A stretch of DNA of 64,000 nucleotides from Leucogyrophana mollusca (lineage: Eukaryota > Basidiomycota > Agaricomycetes > Boletales), in assembly GCA_021014945.1 (NCBI GenBank), contig MU266332.1:1-64000 (forward strand), read 5' to 3'. This document shows positions 24,913 to 35,423 of the stretch, piece by piece (position 1 is the first letter of the stretch; every line of letters begins with the position of its first letter). The notes beneath the pieces were generated by a model. The model saw only the letters and a list, made by a program, of their open reading frames with translations. It did no database searches and was not told the origin of the DNA. The position numbers and the translations under genes are program-made.

Positions 24913-26978
24913 TTAAACGTCGGTCCATCCGCCTTCGTCCAGCTTGTAGGAGGCCTCGCTTTCCGGTCGATCGGGACTGTCCACCAGTTTTGCAACACGC
25001 TCCTCGGCTCGACCTATTCGGAGACGCCGAGGGAAGAAGACGCGAGTTAGCCATCATTCAGCGACTCCTCGTGTATTTGTTCAGTCCGTCTTGATTCGCC
25101 ATCACGAGAGAGCGTTCACAATCGCCAACCATCATCTACCACGTACCTTTGCGAAGGAACATCCGGGTTGCAGAGGAGTGCGACAGAATGTGTCCCCCAA
25201 TGGGCTTTAAGGCACCTCCCGCTACGAATGTCATCGTTGCTCCCGGGTCGGCTACAAGAACACCGCGTCAGCGAAAGTAATAGAAAGGGGAGCCAGTTTC
25301 CTACATTGGACCTGATTTGTGAGGAGAATGGCGATCTATAGATAGGTCATATGTAAGACACCAGTATAGGGGTGACACGGTGCAAACATTGTATTCTTCG
25401 GAGAGTTTGGTCAGCTTTGAAAGCATCTGGGTGCCAGAATATTCAGCCTGGTTGAGAACATAAGCTACTGCCCAACTATACCTGCGCGAGCTAGAATGGA
25501 GGGGGAGGATGAGCGATGGGGCTTCAGAAGAAGCCACTCTTACCTTCTGCTGTCTTTCGCTCAACTCCCCTCTGCCCGAGAAGTCGACTCTGAAGAGAGC
25601 CATTATACTATCCACGATCTGAAGGCCTCAGGTTGTGCAACAGCCAGCGGGAAATTGTTCTTACCAAGAGGCGGAAGTCTTTATCCTCCGCAAATCGCAT
25701 AGAGCATTCGTTGATCAGTTCCATCTGTGGTTTATCAGCATTGTATGTGGACGTGAGAAACCAACCGACCTGGTGTTCGCTGTTGAATGCACGCGCTGGC
25801 AAAAGCTTGCTTTAGGGATATCATCGAGACAGCGAGGCTGAAACGAACCATAAAGGATGTTCTCCAGAGCCATATTGCCATCAACTCCGAATCTTTCTGC
25901 AATGGACCTGATGCGGTCTGGTCGGAAAGTTCCTGTACGTATAGATGTTTACCAGTATACGACCAAAGTGTTGTGCTTGAGCTACCTTCCGTGTCTACAT
26001 ATGCGACCTGGGAAGAGTTAATGCTGTTGAAAACCGGCTGCCAAATAACTCGCCTTTCCGGAAGCACCCCCGAGCTCCGGAGGTAGCTGCGCGACCACAC
26101 ACATGGTGTGCGCCAACTGTGTTTTTCCGGTACGAAATTCACCATATACTAGCAAAATAGTACTGGGTGAGTCTGACGCGTCAGAAGGAATGTGACAAAC
26201 CTTCAGAGATCGATTGCGACATGATACCACCTGTGCATATATGCGCTTTCAGCTCGTATTTGCGCCTAAACTCGGCATCGTTGAAAGACAAACCGCCCAA
26301 AATCGCGTCGACAGATTTGCTCCCTGTGCTGATCGTCAAGACTCGCTTCCGTCTGTCCTGTACTTCGATTCCAGTTGCAAAGGAGGATCCCTAAAAACGG
26401 TGAGTATATGCGCACCTCAACCTCGACAGTCGTACCGTGGATTTTTGCGCCGCTTCCTTTGAGCACCCGTCGCGTCATCCGATACCATATGTAAAGCGCA
26501 TATATGCTTACCTTGATCTTCTCGACTTTAGCCTCAGACATACCCTACGAAATGTTAGCATGCCATAAGAACGCTGATCGCACAAACCTTTATTTTGAGC
26601 AATTGTCGACGCGTCGTCATGATAACACCAGATATAGTGTTAATTGCCGCGCCCTAATGATGCTTCGTGAGACTCGAGAACGCGCATGAACGCGTGGCGT
26701 ACCTTCAGTTTCAGTATGTCTTGCACGTTAATGCCCTTCATTGACGCGGTCATTCGCGCATGATTTAATCGAGAGCGTGGAGGAAGCTCACGTGTTGCTG
26801 AAGTTCATCAATGTTATCGAAAAACGGTGCCTCACCAAGATGAACGCGTTGAGTTTTGGGGAAATACGGTGGAGGCTGCAGGACTTACCTCTTCGAAGTC
26901 GTCCCCGGCAGCCGGACTGGCTGGTCGACTTGGGGGAGGCATGCTCCCTTCTGGTGCGGTTGGTCGACGAGGAGCCAT
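24913..26978 (-). CDS. DMC1: Meiotic recombinase DMC1 (RecA/Rad51 family)
   Basis: Meiosis-specific strand-exchange ATPase that forms nucleoprotein filaments on resected DNA. It is strongly intron-split (more than ten introns) and encodes roughly 345 aa. After an N-terminal tail ([13 protein letters not shown], start at 26978) come [22 protein letters not shown] and [20 protein letters not shown] (helix-hairpin-helix domain). The core has [17 protein letters not shown] (Walker A), VAYVDTEG then [49 protein letters not shown] (Walker B), [19 protein letters not shown] and [18 protein letters not shown] (L2 loop). The end is an Asp-Val at the TAA at 24913-24915. MELINE and LSERQQKLAQ favour DMC1 over RAD51. 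Splicing oddities: a 9-nt exon at 25482-25490 and a GC donor at 26052-26053. Confidence 0.93.
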
Positions 26979-27267
26979 TAGTATATGGAAGCCTTGAGGA
27001 CGTTATTGAGGACAGAGTCTAAGGAAAGGGTGAGATGCAAAAGTGTGGAGATGTCACTTTGTGAAGGCTTATAAGTAGGCGTGCGAACATAGCCCCTGTT
27101 ACCTACCAAGTTTCTTGCCCTTTGAATAATTCCCACCTCCCGGCAAGTTGCGTACCTGTCCAGTCCTGTTGGTCCAACCAGTCTCAAGTTACTGCTCACA
27201 ACCCTTTCAATCCGTTTTTTGTGCTTTACTTCCACACCCAAAAACTTCCCTCAAAAGACAAAAGGAA
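26979..27267. other. Intergenic region between DMC1 and the tRNA
   Basis: This presumably holds the DMC1 promoter. Short A-runs on the plus strand near 27253-27264 correspond to T-runs just downstream of the minus-strand tRNA gene, consistent with a Pol III terminator. Confidence 0.35.
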
Positions 27268-27350
27268 TGCCAGGACCGTGGATTGAACACGGGACCTCCA
27301 GAATCCGGATAATCTTCAGTCTGTTGCTCTCCCAGCTGAGCTATCCCGGC
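27268..27350 (-). tRNA. tRNA-Phe (anticodon GAA) with a short intron
   Basis: On the minus strand, an 83-nt gene begins GCCGGGA, which pairs with TCCTGGC near the 3' end, followed by discriminator A. The D-arm is GCTC/GAGC around AGCTGGGA, the anticodon loop reads CTGAAGA (anticodon GAA, Phe), and the T-arm contains GTTCAATCC between CCGTG and CACGG. About 10 nt (TTATCCGGAT region) sit directly 3' of the anticodon loop at the normal position for a nuclear tRNA intron. Removing them leaves 73 nt. The 27-43 pair looks like an A-G mismatch, while the other four anticodon-stem pairs form. Confidence 0.92.
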
Positions 27351-27784
27351 GCATGGAAGTGGAGACCTTTTTTTGCCCACAATTCTACTGCGCTCATGTC
27401 AAACGTGACTTCGGTTCTGCTTAGCTAAGGTCAATTCACGCAGTTAGCAGCTACGAGCACGCCATGAGCATGATCAATACATGGCCTACACAAGTTACAC
27501 ACGGCGGAGTCATGTGGCCAGCCCAATCATCCCAGAAACGGCTTTCGGATCAGGCAAGAATCCTGACCATGGTTGGATCAAGTTCAAGTTTAGCACACTG
27601 ACCGAAGTGTGCCGAAAGTCGAAAGCGATGACCAGGCCCTATTCGTTCCATGCCTATCGCGGCCATGCTGATAAATGTCCAGAAGGTGACCTTCCCAGGT
27701 CTCTATAAGCGCATCAGTATTTCTGCAATCACTACATCTTTGTATCATCCTTCCCCCTTCAGCAGTTGTATTACCGCTCGCACA
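27351..27784. other. Intergenic region between tRNA-Phe and the flavin oxidoreductase
   Basis: There is no coding signal. The stretch should include the promoter of the oxidoreductase gene; I see no clear TATA box. Confidence 0.4.
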
Positions 27785-29412
27785 ATGGCTAACTTGAACC
27801 GAGGGGTCGACGTTGTCGACGGCTACTTCCCGCTGAACGACCCAGAGATCGGGTCTGCATACACGAATATAGCACGTACAGCAGCGTATGTCCAAGGTCT
27901 CTAATGACCTGTTGACTTGCAGGACGTATTTCCTCGCAATGCAACGCCACCTGTGTTATTCCAGCCACTAACCATCAGAGGTACTACCTTCAAGAACAGG
28001 ATATGGGTGGTATGTGTATTTGCACGTCGCTGGGAATGATCTTTTCATCTGTCATCGTATAGTCGCCGATGTGCCAGTATAGCTCAGACAACGGCCACGC
28101 TACTGACTGGCACCTAGTTCACCTCGGAGTAAGCTCGACTCCATCTCGTGACTAGTTGTCTATACCCTCATGCGTTCCCTAGGGATATGCCTCCCGCGGG
28201 GTGGGAGCTATCGTTATCGAAGCGACTTCAGTAGTCCCAGAAGGCCGTATATCTCCAGAGGATGCAGTACGTCTAGCGAACATTTTCCTTGTTATTTGTC
28301 GTCTCAACAAAATAAAGGGCTTGTGGACGGATAGCCAGATAGCACCCCTGAAACGCATAGTCAACTTCGCGCACTCCCAGGGAACCAAGATCGGGGTGCA
28401 ACTGGCTCACGCGGGCCGCAAGGCATCCACTCTCGCCCCTTGGGTGGCTTCGAATGCTGCCGGCACTCATAAAGCCAGCACACGTGTAGCTCAAGCGAAT
28501 GAAGGCGGCTGGCCGGATGATGGTATGCGTCCTTCAATCAGCATTCCTTTCTCTGACGTGGCGACCGCTAGTATATGGACCAAGCAATATACCATTCGCA
28601 AGTAACTATCCGCAGCCTAAGGCTATGACCAAGGCCGATATCGAACACGTCGAAGATGCATTTGTGTCCGCAGTGGAGCGCTGCAAAATCATCGGATGTG
28701 AGTCATTGCAACCAGTGGGCTGTGGCATCCTCTGAACGATGTTTCCCCCTCAGTCGACTTCATAGAGATCCACGGTGCACACGGTTATCTCATACACAGC
28801 TTCCTCTCGCCATTATCCAATGATCGCAAAGACGAGTACGGTGGAGAGCTCGCTAACCGCTTGCGTTTCCCCTTGCGTGTCGCCCAGCGCGTCCGAGAGG
28901 CATGGGGAGACAAGCCTCTCTTCGTGCGCATAAGCGCGACAGATTGGGCAGAGGGCCCTGAGCTAGGCGACGACGGGGTTTGGAAACAGTGGGGACTCGA
29001 GCAAAGCAAGATCTTCGTAGGCGAATTGCACAAATTAGGCGTGGACTTGATAGACACCAGCTCTGGAGGTAACTGGGAAAAACAGAATTTTACGCTTTGC
29101 AATGGATATCAGGTAGAGTTGACCCGCCTGAGTGCATCCAGCTGGTTTACATTTGTTCTTTAGGTGCCGTTTGCTGAAGCCTTGAAGAGTGCCTACCCAC
29201 AACTCGCGATTGGCGCCGTTGGCCTGATCGTTGATCCGCACCAAGCAGAGTCCTACCTCAAGGACGGTAAAGCTGATGTTGTCTTCCTCGCTCGGGAGCT
29301 CATGCGCGACCCCCACTGGGCATTGACTGCTGCTCGTGCACTTGGAGTAGCAGTGAAGCCTGCCAATCAGTACGAGCGATGCTGGCCAGAGATGCTGGCA
29401 CCTGCCAAGTAG
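27785..29412 (+). CDS. NADH:flavin oxidoreductase, Old Yellow Enzyme of the YqjM class
   Basis: FMN-dependent ene-reductase that reduces activated C=C bonds. About seven exons encode roughly 385 aa, from the ATG at 27785 to the stop at 29412. Motifs after splicing: [18 protein letters not shown], then [20 protein letters not shown], where the Cys marks the YqjM (thermophilic-like) class and contacts the flavin. Next are [33 protein letters not shown], and [20 protein letters not shown] with the His pair that binds the substrate carbonyl (D and R of NDRKDEYGG are also present). The C-terminus has [11 protein letters not shown] and [15 protein letters not shown] for phosphate binding. Fungal homologues act in detoxification or secondary metabolism. 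No metabolic cluster surrounds it here, so a housekeeping or detoxifying role is more likely. Confidence 0.92.
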
Positions 29413-29584
29413 AGGATCGCAATTCTGTTTTCATAGTGGGACAGGGGTGAACTTGTCGTAAAGCGCCCATCGCGACATAGATAAATGGCACTTGCAGTAC
29501 ATAGAAGTGCAGATGCACTGAGTAACTTTCTAGATCAAATATCGGAATAATTTAGAAGAACTTCACTTCACTTCCGACCCGTCG

Positions 29585-30696
29585 TCACTGCTTGCCATTC
29601 TTCAAGAACCTCTCAGCATCCCGATACCTCTCTTGGGTTCCTTTAATAACGGCGTCGTCGATGCTCCATCCCTCGCCATTGCCATCAGGACCGCTCTCCA
29701 AGCCTGACCGGTATCCGGCCTTCTTCAACGCCTCTCGTACAAACTGCTTATCGAAGCTGGGCTGCCCATGCCCAAGTTCGTACTCGTCTGCAGGCCAATA
29801 TCGCGATGAATCCGGCGTCAGCACTTCATCTACGAGAATGAGGCGCTCGTCATCAGGTCCAGCCGAAATGAGCCCAAATTCGAACTTCGTGTCCGCGAGA
29901 ATGAGACCACAAGAGAGGGCATACTCTGCAGCAGTCTTGTACAATTTCAGAGACGTCTCTGCGATTTGGGTGTATAGCTTTTCTCCGATGAGCTGGGCGG
30001 CTACGAGGTAGACTTCAGACGAATGGCAGCGAGAAGACAAGGGGGCACTGACCTTTTTCAGGGGTGATGTTCTCATCGTGAGCACCTTGCTCGGCCTTTG
30101 TCGAAGGGGTGAACAGAGGCTCGGGGAACTTTTCTGACTCCTGCAAGCCTTCAGGGAAAGGGATGCCGTGCACCGTCTGAGTCTTTTGATACTCGGCCCA
30201 TGCTGAGCCTGCGTCACATCCTGTAAACACCCCACGAGTGATGACTCAAGCCAACAAACTCACCGGTGATATACCCCCTCACAATCGCCTCAAGGGGTAC
30301 GACCTTTGCCTTCCGGACGAGCATAGTCCGCCCCTCGAGCTGCTCTCGGTATTGCCTTACCTCCTCCGGCATCTCATCGAGGTTGGCAGTGATGAGGTGG
30401 TTGGGGATGATATCCTTGAGCTTATCGAACCAGAAAAGCGAGATATTCGTGAGGAGTTTTCCTTTATCCGGTATGCCCTGGACGGTGCAGTCCAATCAGA
30501 CACGCAATGCATCAGATCGGATGAGTTGATGGCAGGACGGACGAACATTTCGCAAGATGACATCGAATACTGAAATTCGATCGGTCGCTACGAACAAGAG
30601 GTGCTCGGGCGACGATGTGGTGTAGATGTCGCGCACTTTCCCCCGCGATATGAGAGTGAGGCCAGGCAGATCTGTAGTTAACAGAGCATTTGCCAT
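29585..30696 (-). CDS. ADE1: SAICAR synthetase (phosphoribosylaminoimidazole-succinocarboxamide synthase)
   Basis: Purine biosynthesis enzyme that joins CAIR and aspartate with ATP to give SAICAR. The start ATG at 30694-30696 reads [13 protein letters not shown]. About four exons encode roughly 313 aa. Motifs in order: [12 protein letters not shown] (nucleotide binding), [73 protein letters not shown] after an intron, ADTKFEFGL and [14 protein letters not shown]. The C-terminus ends KNGKQ with stop at 29585-29587. It is the single-function fungal form (yeast Ade1), with no fused AIR carboxylase. It ends about 170 nt from the stop of the convergent flavin oxidoreductase. Confidence 0.95.
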
Positions 30697-30992
30697 ATTG
30701 CTGATCACAACGATCGGGATGAGTCCGAGCCGAGCTCTGCGATCCGAGATACAATCGGAATAGAACTCCGAGTCACTGACAGAAAGGACTGAATAGTCAT
30801 TTTAGTGTACTGTATTTTACTATGTGCTGAGGTGGGTGTAATCTATCCCTACATATCTATTCTCCGTGCTAGGGTAAGTACTGATGCAAACAGAATTAGG
30901 GAGAAGCTTTTCTCCCAGTCCGATCAGACGTTCGGAACAAGCCTGCAGCACCAAGAATTAGGGAACACCGCCAACCGGAATTAGATTGACAC
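30697..30992. other. Short intergenic region upstream of SAICAR synthetase
   Basis: This lies between the start of the purine gene and the 3' end of the ABC1-family gene. No gene was seen. It probably holds the promoter of the former and the polyadenylation region of the latter. Confidence 0.4.
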
Positions 30993-33278
30993 TCACCAGT
31001 CATGCTTGACAAGGTCATCTACGTTGAGGATCGCCGAGGATGCCAGTTGCCGTGCCTCAAGCCACACCCACACCTATCATTCCATCAGTACCAACGTCGG
31101 GGTGGAGACAGCTTAAAACACCCACCTTCAAAAGCGCACCGAAAGTTCCCGAAGGCAGCTGTGTCATTCCCTCCTGCGCCGTCATCTGCCTCCCCAGCTG
31201 TCTCAAAATCGGCAACGCACTCTTGAACAAATCCAGCCCTGGATCCAACTGTCTCCCGATCCCTTCGAGAAGCAAAATCGAAATCACTGTGTTGATAAAG
31301 TCTCCTTCCATCTTTACGTGGTGCTGCCGCACCGCCTTGAGTACATCGGTGAGGATATCCGAGATTTTGACCTGCCCAAGCGAGAAAGTCTTGCGTTTGA
31401 CAGAGAGGACGATATGTTGCATCTTGAGTGCAAAGGTCTCAGTCTCGATAGCGAGCTCGGGGGTCCGGCATCGCTCAACCATAAGTTGGCCCGTGTGGTA
31501 TCCGTCAAACTCCGCGACAGCACGGAAAAGGTCGAGGAAGTTTTTGCGGTTCGTTGCGTTGAGTGTTGTTACCAGTCCCGCGTCAATGAAAACGATTTCG
31601 GGTATGTAGCCCTCGTCAGCGACGGCTTTGAGTTCTGCTTGCCATTCCGAAGGCGAATCCTTGAGCGAGCGCAGACGGGAGACGATGGAGTCCGATTCGA
31701 CGGGGTGTTCAATGTTGTGGTGGGACGTAGAGTTCTTTGCGAAAAGGGAGCTGAAGATGCTTTTGAGGAGGTCGCGAGTGGATGGAGGTTTCGTGAATTT
31801 GATCATGATATTACCGGGGTGAAGGTCCGAGTGAACGAAGTTGTCAAGCAGAAGCATATTCTACAGCGAACATGAAAAAAACATGCCCGAGGATGATACT
31901 TGGGAACGCACCAAGAATGCATCAAGCCCGACGGTTGCGACTTGGTCATCGAACGGCCCACCCCCGTTTTTCAAAAACATCTCCAATGGTAGTGCATTCT
32001 CATACTCCTCCACCAAAAGATCCGTCGCCGAGAACACCTTCAGCGGACGGGGGAACGTTACCGTAACGTTCCTCGGGGCGAAGTTCTCCTCGAACGTAAG
32101 CAAATTCTCCGCCTCATGGCGCAGATCAAGCTGTTGGTTCATCATGGTCCCAAATACACCCACTTCTTCAGGGAGAGATATCCACTGCATACCGGGGAAT
32201 ATGCTGATAATGTGCGCAAAGAAGGTCATAATAGCGAGGTCGCGCGCAATCATCTTACCGACGCGTGGGTGGAGGACTTTAATGGCGACGGATGCGGTAG
32301 GAACGGACGGGAGGGGATCTTGGAGGATGACAGGGGCGATAGATGCAGCGGGTGACTTTGATTGGCGCTTGGGGCCAAGATATGAGGGAGGGATGAGGTC
32401 GTGTTTGAGGGTCGCTCTGTATACCTGTGCAATGGCACCCGTTCCGATAGGAATTTCGTCGAATTCTTCGAACACTTCGTCAAATGGCTTCTGGAAAACC
32501 TTCTCGATGACGCGCTTCGTATGCGCCAGAGAGTGTGGCTTTCCCTGAGAGTGCAAGGCCCCCATCTTCTCGCAGAGTAGCGAAGGGAACAAGTCGGCAC
32601 GTGAAGCTGCCCATTGTGCTAGCTATAGTTCACCGAGTCAATAACGCAGACGGTCAAAGGGAAAGCACGATACAAGTAGAGTACCTTGATAAAAGTGGGG
32701 CCTGCGGTCTGCATTCTTCGAACAAGTAAACCATACCACCAGACGGCACCCCACCGGTCACCTCGGTATTTCTTCTCCGGCTTTCCGACAATCAACATGG
32801 GCATGGACACGATGACAGGCACAAACAAGTAGAACAAGTGTATGAAGCGACGTGCGGTGAGGATTGGCTCCCAGATATGATCACGCAGCAACGCGAGGAT
32901 GCGTGAGAGGATGGAGTGATGAGGCTCGGCGGGGGAAGCGATGATAGCGTCCCTGGCGCACTGCTGCGAGCATGGTATGAGGGTCGGAGATGCGAAAATA
33001 GCGGGAAGATGAGACTGCGGGCGGGGGGAGAAGTAGAGGGCGACGCCGCCTGCTACGGGTACGAGCCAAAGTGCGTTACGCCATAGCCGAGAACGTGTTT
33101 GTGTCCTGGTGAAGAAGGGGAGGAAAGACGGGGTAGGAGTTTGAGACCAGCGAGATGCATGCCGAATGGTTAACGTAGCTCTTCCGTGTACACTGGGAGC
33201 CTGGCGAAACGATAGCACGGACAACCTGAGACCTAGCGGTAGCGAATTCAGGCGATGGAATGACATGCCCAGTAACAC
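30993..33278 (-). CDS. ABC1/UbiB-family atypical kinase (Cqd1/ADCK2-like), mitochondrial
   Basis: ABC1/UbiB atypical kinase, about 720 aa in about four exons. The N-terminus is Arg/Ser-rich and positively charged (targeting-like), followed by a hydrophobic helix (residues about 70-85) and another near 150-165. The kinase-like domain contains the extension AGPTFIKLAQWAASRADLFP (joined over an intron), ATP-site VAIKVLHPRVGK, MMNQQLDLRHEAENL, LLDNFVHSDLHPGNIMI and FIDAGLVTTL. QLDLRHEAEN and the WAASR extension resemble yeast Cqd1 and human ADCK2 more than Coq8, which suggests a role in coenzyme Q and phospholipid distribution; that is inference. The last exon, reached by an intron near 31077-31128, reads VWVWLEARQLASSAILNVDD and ends at 30993. 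Start 33278 is the first Met; 33266 is an alternative. Confidence 0.87.
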
Positions 33279-33645
33279 AGTTCAGAGTCGCAAGTCGACT
33301 CTAGAGCGTATGACCGCTCGTGTGCCGCTGAACCGGAGCTCAAAGGCGGCGATTATTGGACAAGACTGTCCTTGACCTCGATCCAAGGGCTACAAGAGAG
33401 AAAGAGCAGCCTGAGAGATCGCCGCAAGTAAAAACCAGTTCCTTATAGCATTCGTACACAGAGGCTCATCGGCCGCCTTGCAGAGTTATAATTGCTTAGT
33501 CATCCATGCACCAAGCTTGTGATTGAAGCTTGTTCTTCCTCTTCCCCATAGACAGGTGCACTTGAGACCCCTGGTAAAGATATATGCTTAAGACTTCGGA
33601 GTCGTTGTAGCATCTACTGATAGACCTCTTTTTCCTACCAGGGCA
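33279..33645. other. Divergent promoter region
   Basis: This separates the minus-strand ABC1-family gene from the plus-strand small gene. A pyrimidine-rich segment precedes the plus-strand start. No gene was seen. Confidence 0.4.
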
Positions 33646-34065
33646 TTGGCAGTCAGTGGATCAACGATGCGCAAGAAGAAGCGATCTCTGGCCCAAAAAG
33701 AACAGGTCAAACTTTTGCAGACTATGCGTTGGAAGACGAAGCAAGCGCCCGATCTCGCGAATGCTGCGACTTCTGCAAGTCAAATCGCCCTCAAAAACCC
33801 GTCCTTCGAAGATGTGATCCGTACGTACGACTCTTGGGTCAACGCCCGGCAGCTCTTGCAAGCGACTGCCCGAAACTTCCTGGCATCTGCTCAGAGTCAT
33901 CCCGAGGTCCTCGAAAGGCTCGAAGTGCAGACACTTTTTGAAGCAGACGTACGAGCTCTCCTACAGGACTTGACTTCTGCCAGGCCGACTCAGTCGATCG
34001 AGGCGGACCCTGCGCAAGATATCACCGTGAGTGCAGACGCTGATCAGAACACTGTTAGCACTTAG
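33646..34065 (+). CDS. Small basic hypothetical protein (139 aa)
   Basis: An uninterrupted frame of 139 codons with protein-like composition. A Lys/Arg-rich N-terminus (MRKKKRSLAQKEQVK; an internal start at 33667 would begin here) leads into helical segments (TYDSWVNARQLLQATARNFL, ERLEVQTLFEADVRALLQDL) and an acidic tail. I do not recognise a family. It is similar in size, charge layout and orientation to the gene at 34731, which suggests a related pair, but the sequence similarity I see is limited to the basic N-terminus. Confidence 0.55.
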   Translation: MAVSGSTMRKKKRSLAQKEQVKLLQTMRWKTKQAPDLANAATSASQIALKNPSFEDVIRTYDSWVNARQLLQATARNFLASAQSHPEVLERLEVQTLFEADVRALLQDLTSARPTQSIEADPAQDITVSADADQNTVST

Positions 34066-34730
34066 TTGAAACAGGTAAGAGCTCTTTTAGATTCCGCTGA
34101 TGCTTACCAACTTAACCGAACCGTAAATTTCACCAACTCGTCGACAGCGCGCCCCTACAAGGTCGGGATGAGGAGCCATGCGCGTGAAACCTGCCTGAAA
34201 CCCATCAGCGCATACGATATAGATATACCGCAGATACGGCAAATAAGCCCGTATACTTGTCTTTGTAACGAAACTCCTTATAATAAACGCCTGGTTCTAC
34301 TTGGTTGAACTTGCTATCAACGCGTCGCGTAAATGAGTGGAGTAATAACACGTGACCGTCTTTCGATAGCTTCGAAGCTTTGGCTTCTGCCCTTACACCA
34401 ACATTCATCTATAATTTACGGAAAAGTGTCGTATCCTCCCAAGATTGCGTGTATCATACACCAACGTCCTATAATCTTGGAAACGGAGCTGTGAGTACTA
34501 GCCCATATCATGCCAAGCTAAACCCAGCGTCAATCAACGATTGCAGTGTGCGGCGACAGCCCGCCTCTCACATCTGTACCACCTATCCATCGCGGTGGGC
34601 CCGTTGCGTTTCCGACTGCACACGATATCTTCTTGGTGAGCCATGGACTTCGGCCCCCTTGCAAGCAGTATTGATTTGACACCCATGCATTGAGGACAGT
34701 CTGTAGCCGCTCTCAGCATAACCGACCAGC
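34066..34730. other. Intergenic region between the two small basic genes
   Basis: There is no supportable gene. Short open frames on both strands have no motif. This is probably the promoter of the second small gene. Confidence 0.4.
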
Positions 34731-35249
34731 ATGACAAAAGCCCCGCCCCGGAAACAGCAAAGGAAAAAGAAGTCGCTCAGCCATAGAGACCACTTCGCCC
34801 GCTTAGTGAAAAATGCAGCCTCTGCTGACCCCGACTTCCTCGTTCCCTCGTCCTCTTCCGCATCCTCATCCACATCCGAAACCAACGCCCCAGCCACCGC
34901 CCCAGCCCTGAACTACTCCAACATCCTCCTAATCGAGAACTTTCAAAATGCAGTCGACAATCGCACTGCCGTCTGCCGGCGACTTGAACTTCTCGTCCGT
35001 TCGTCTCCGGTGTATACACCTGCCGCACAGAGCCGTCTCATCAAATGCCTACGCAATGACTATGTGCGTGGGGAGAAGACTCGCCGGGTGATCGATAACC
35101 TTCGCCAGTCGGTGTTCATCAGCGCATCCGGACCTAAAGAAGACAACGAGATTGTGCGTCGAGAGATTCTCGAGAGCACGCGCCTGTTCTTTGAAGGCAG
35201 TAAGGAGCTGCGTGATATTGGAGATCAAATAGCAGTGCACAATCTGTAG
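34731..35249 (+). CDS. Small basic hypothetical protein (172 aa)
   Basis: An intronless frame of 172 codons. The N-terminus is Lys/Arg-rich (PRKQQRKKKSLSHRDHFARL), followed by a Ser/Thr/Ala-rich linker (residues about 40-60) and a helical C-terminal half (ENFQNAVDNRTAVCRRLELL, EIVRREILESTRLFFEGSKE). Charge pattern and helices suggest a nuclear or nucic-acid-associated protein, but I recognise no family. It is co-oriented with the small gene at 33646, about 665 nt downstream of it. Confidence 0.55.
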   Translation: MTKAPPRKQQRKKKSLSHRDHFARLVKNAASADPDFLVPSSSSASSSTSETNAPATAPALNYSNILLIENFQNAVDNRTAVCRRLELLVRSSPVYTPAAQSRLIKCLRNDYVRGEKTRRVIDNLRQSVFISASGPKEDNEIVRREILESTRLFFEGSKELRDIGDQIAVHNL

Positions 35250-35423
35250 CCATGGGTTCGTGGCAGTTATTCCTCACTCTCCTTGATTCTGAAGCACTCT
35301 ATACGGTACTTGGTCTACAGAGGACGGACGTCATCACAATCCAACTATCCAGGGTTCTATATGTACATGTAGTTGCAACGGTATAATTCTCAGCCATGCT
35401 AATGCAGTCATCTGCTCTTTTGC

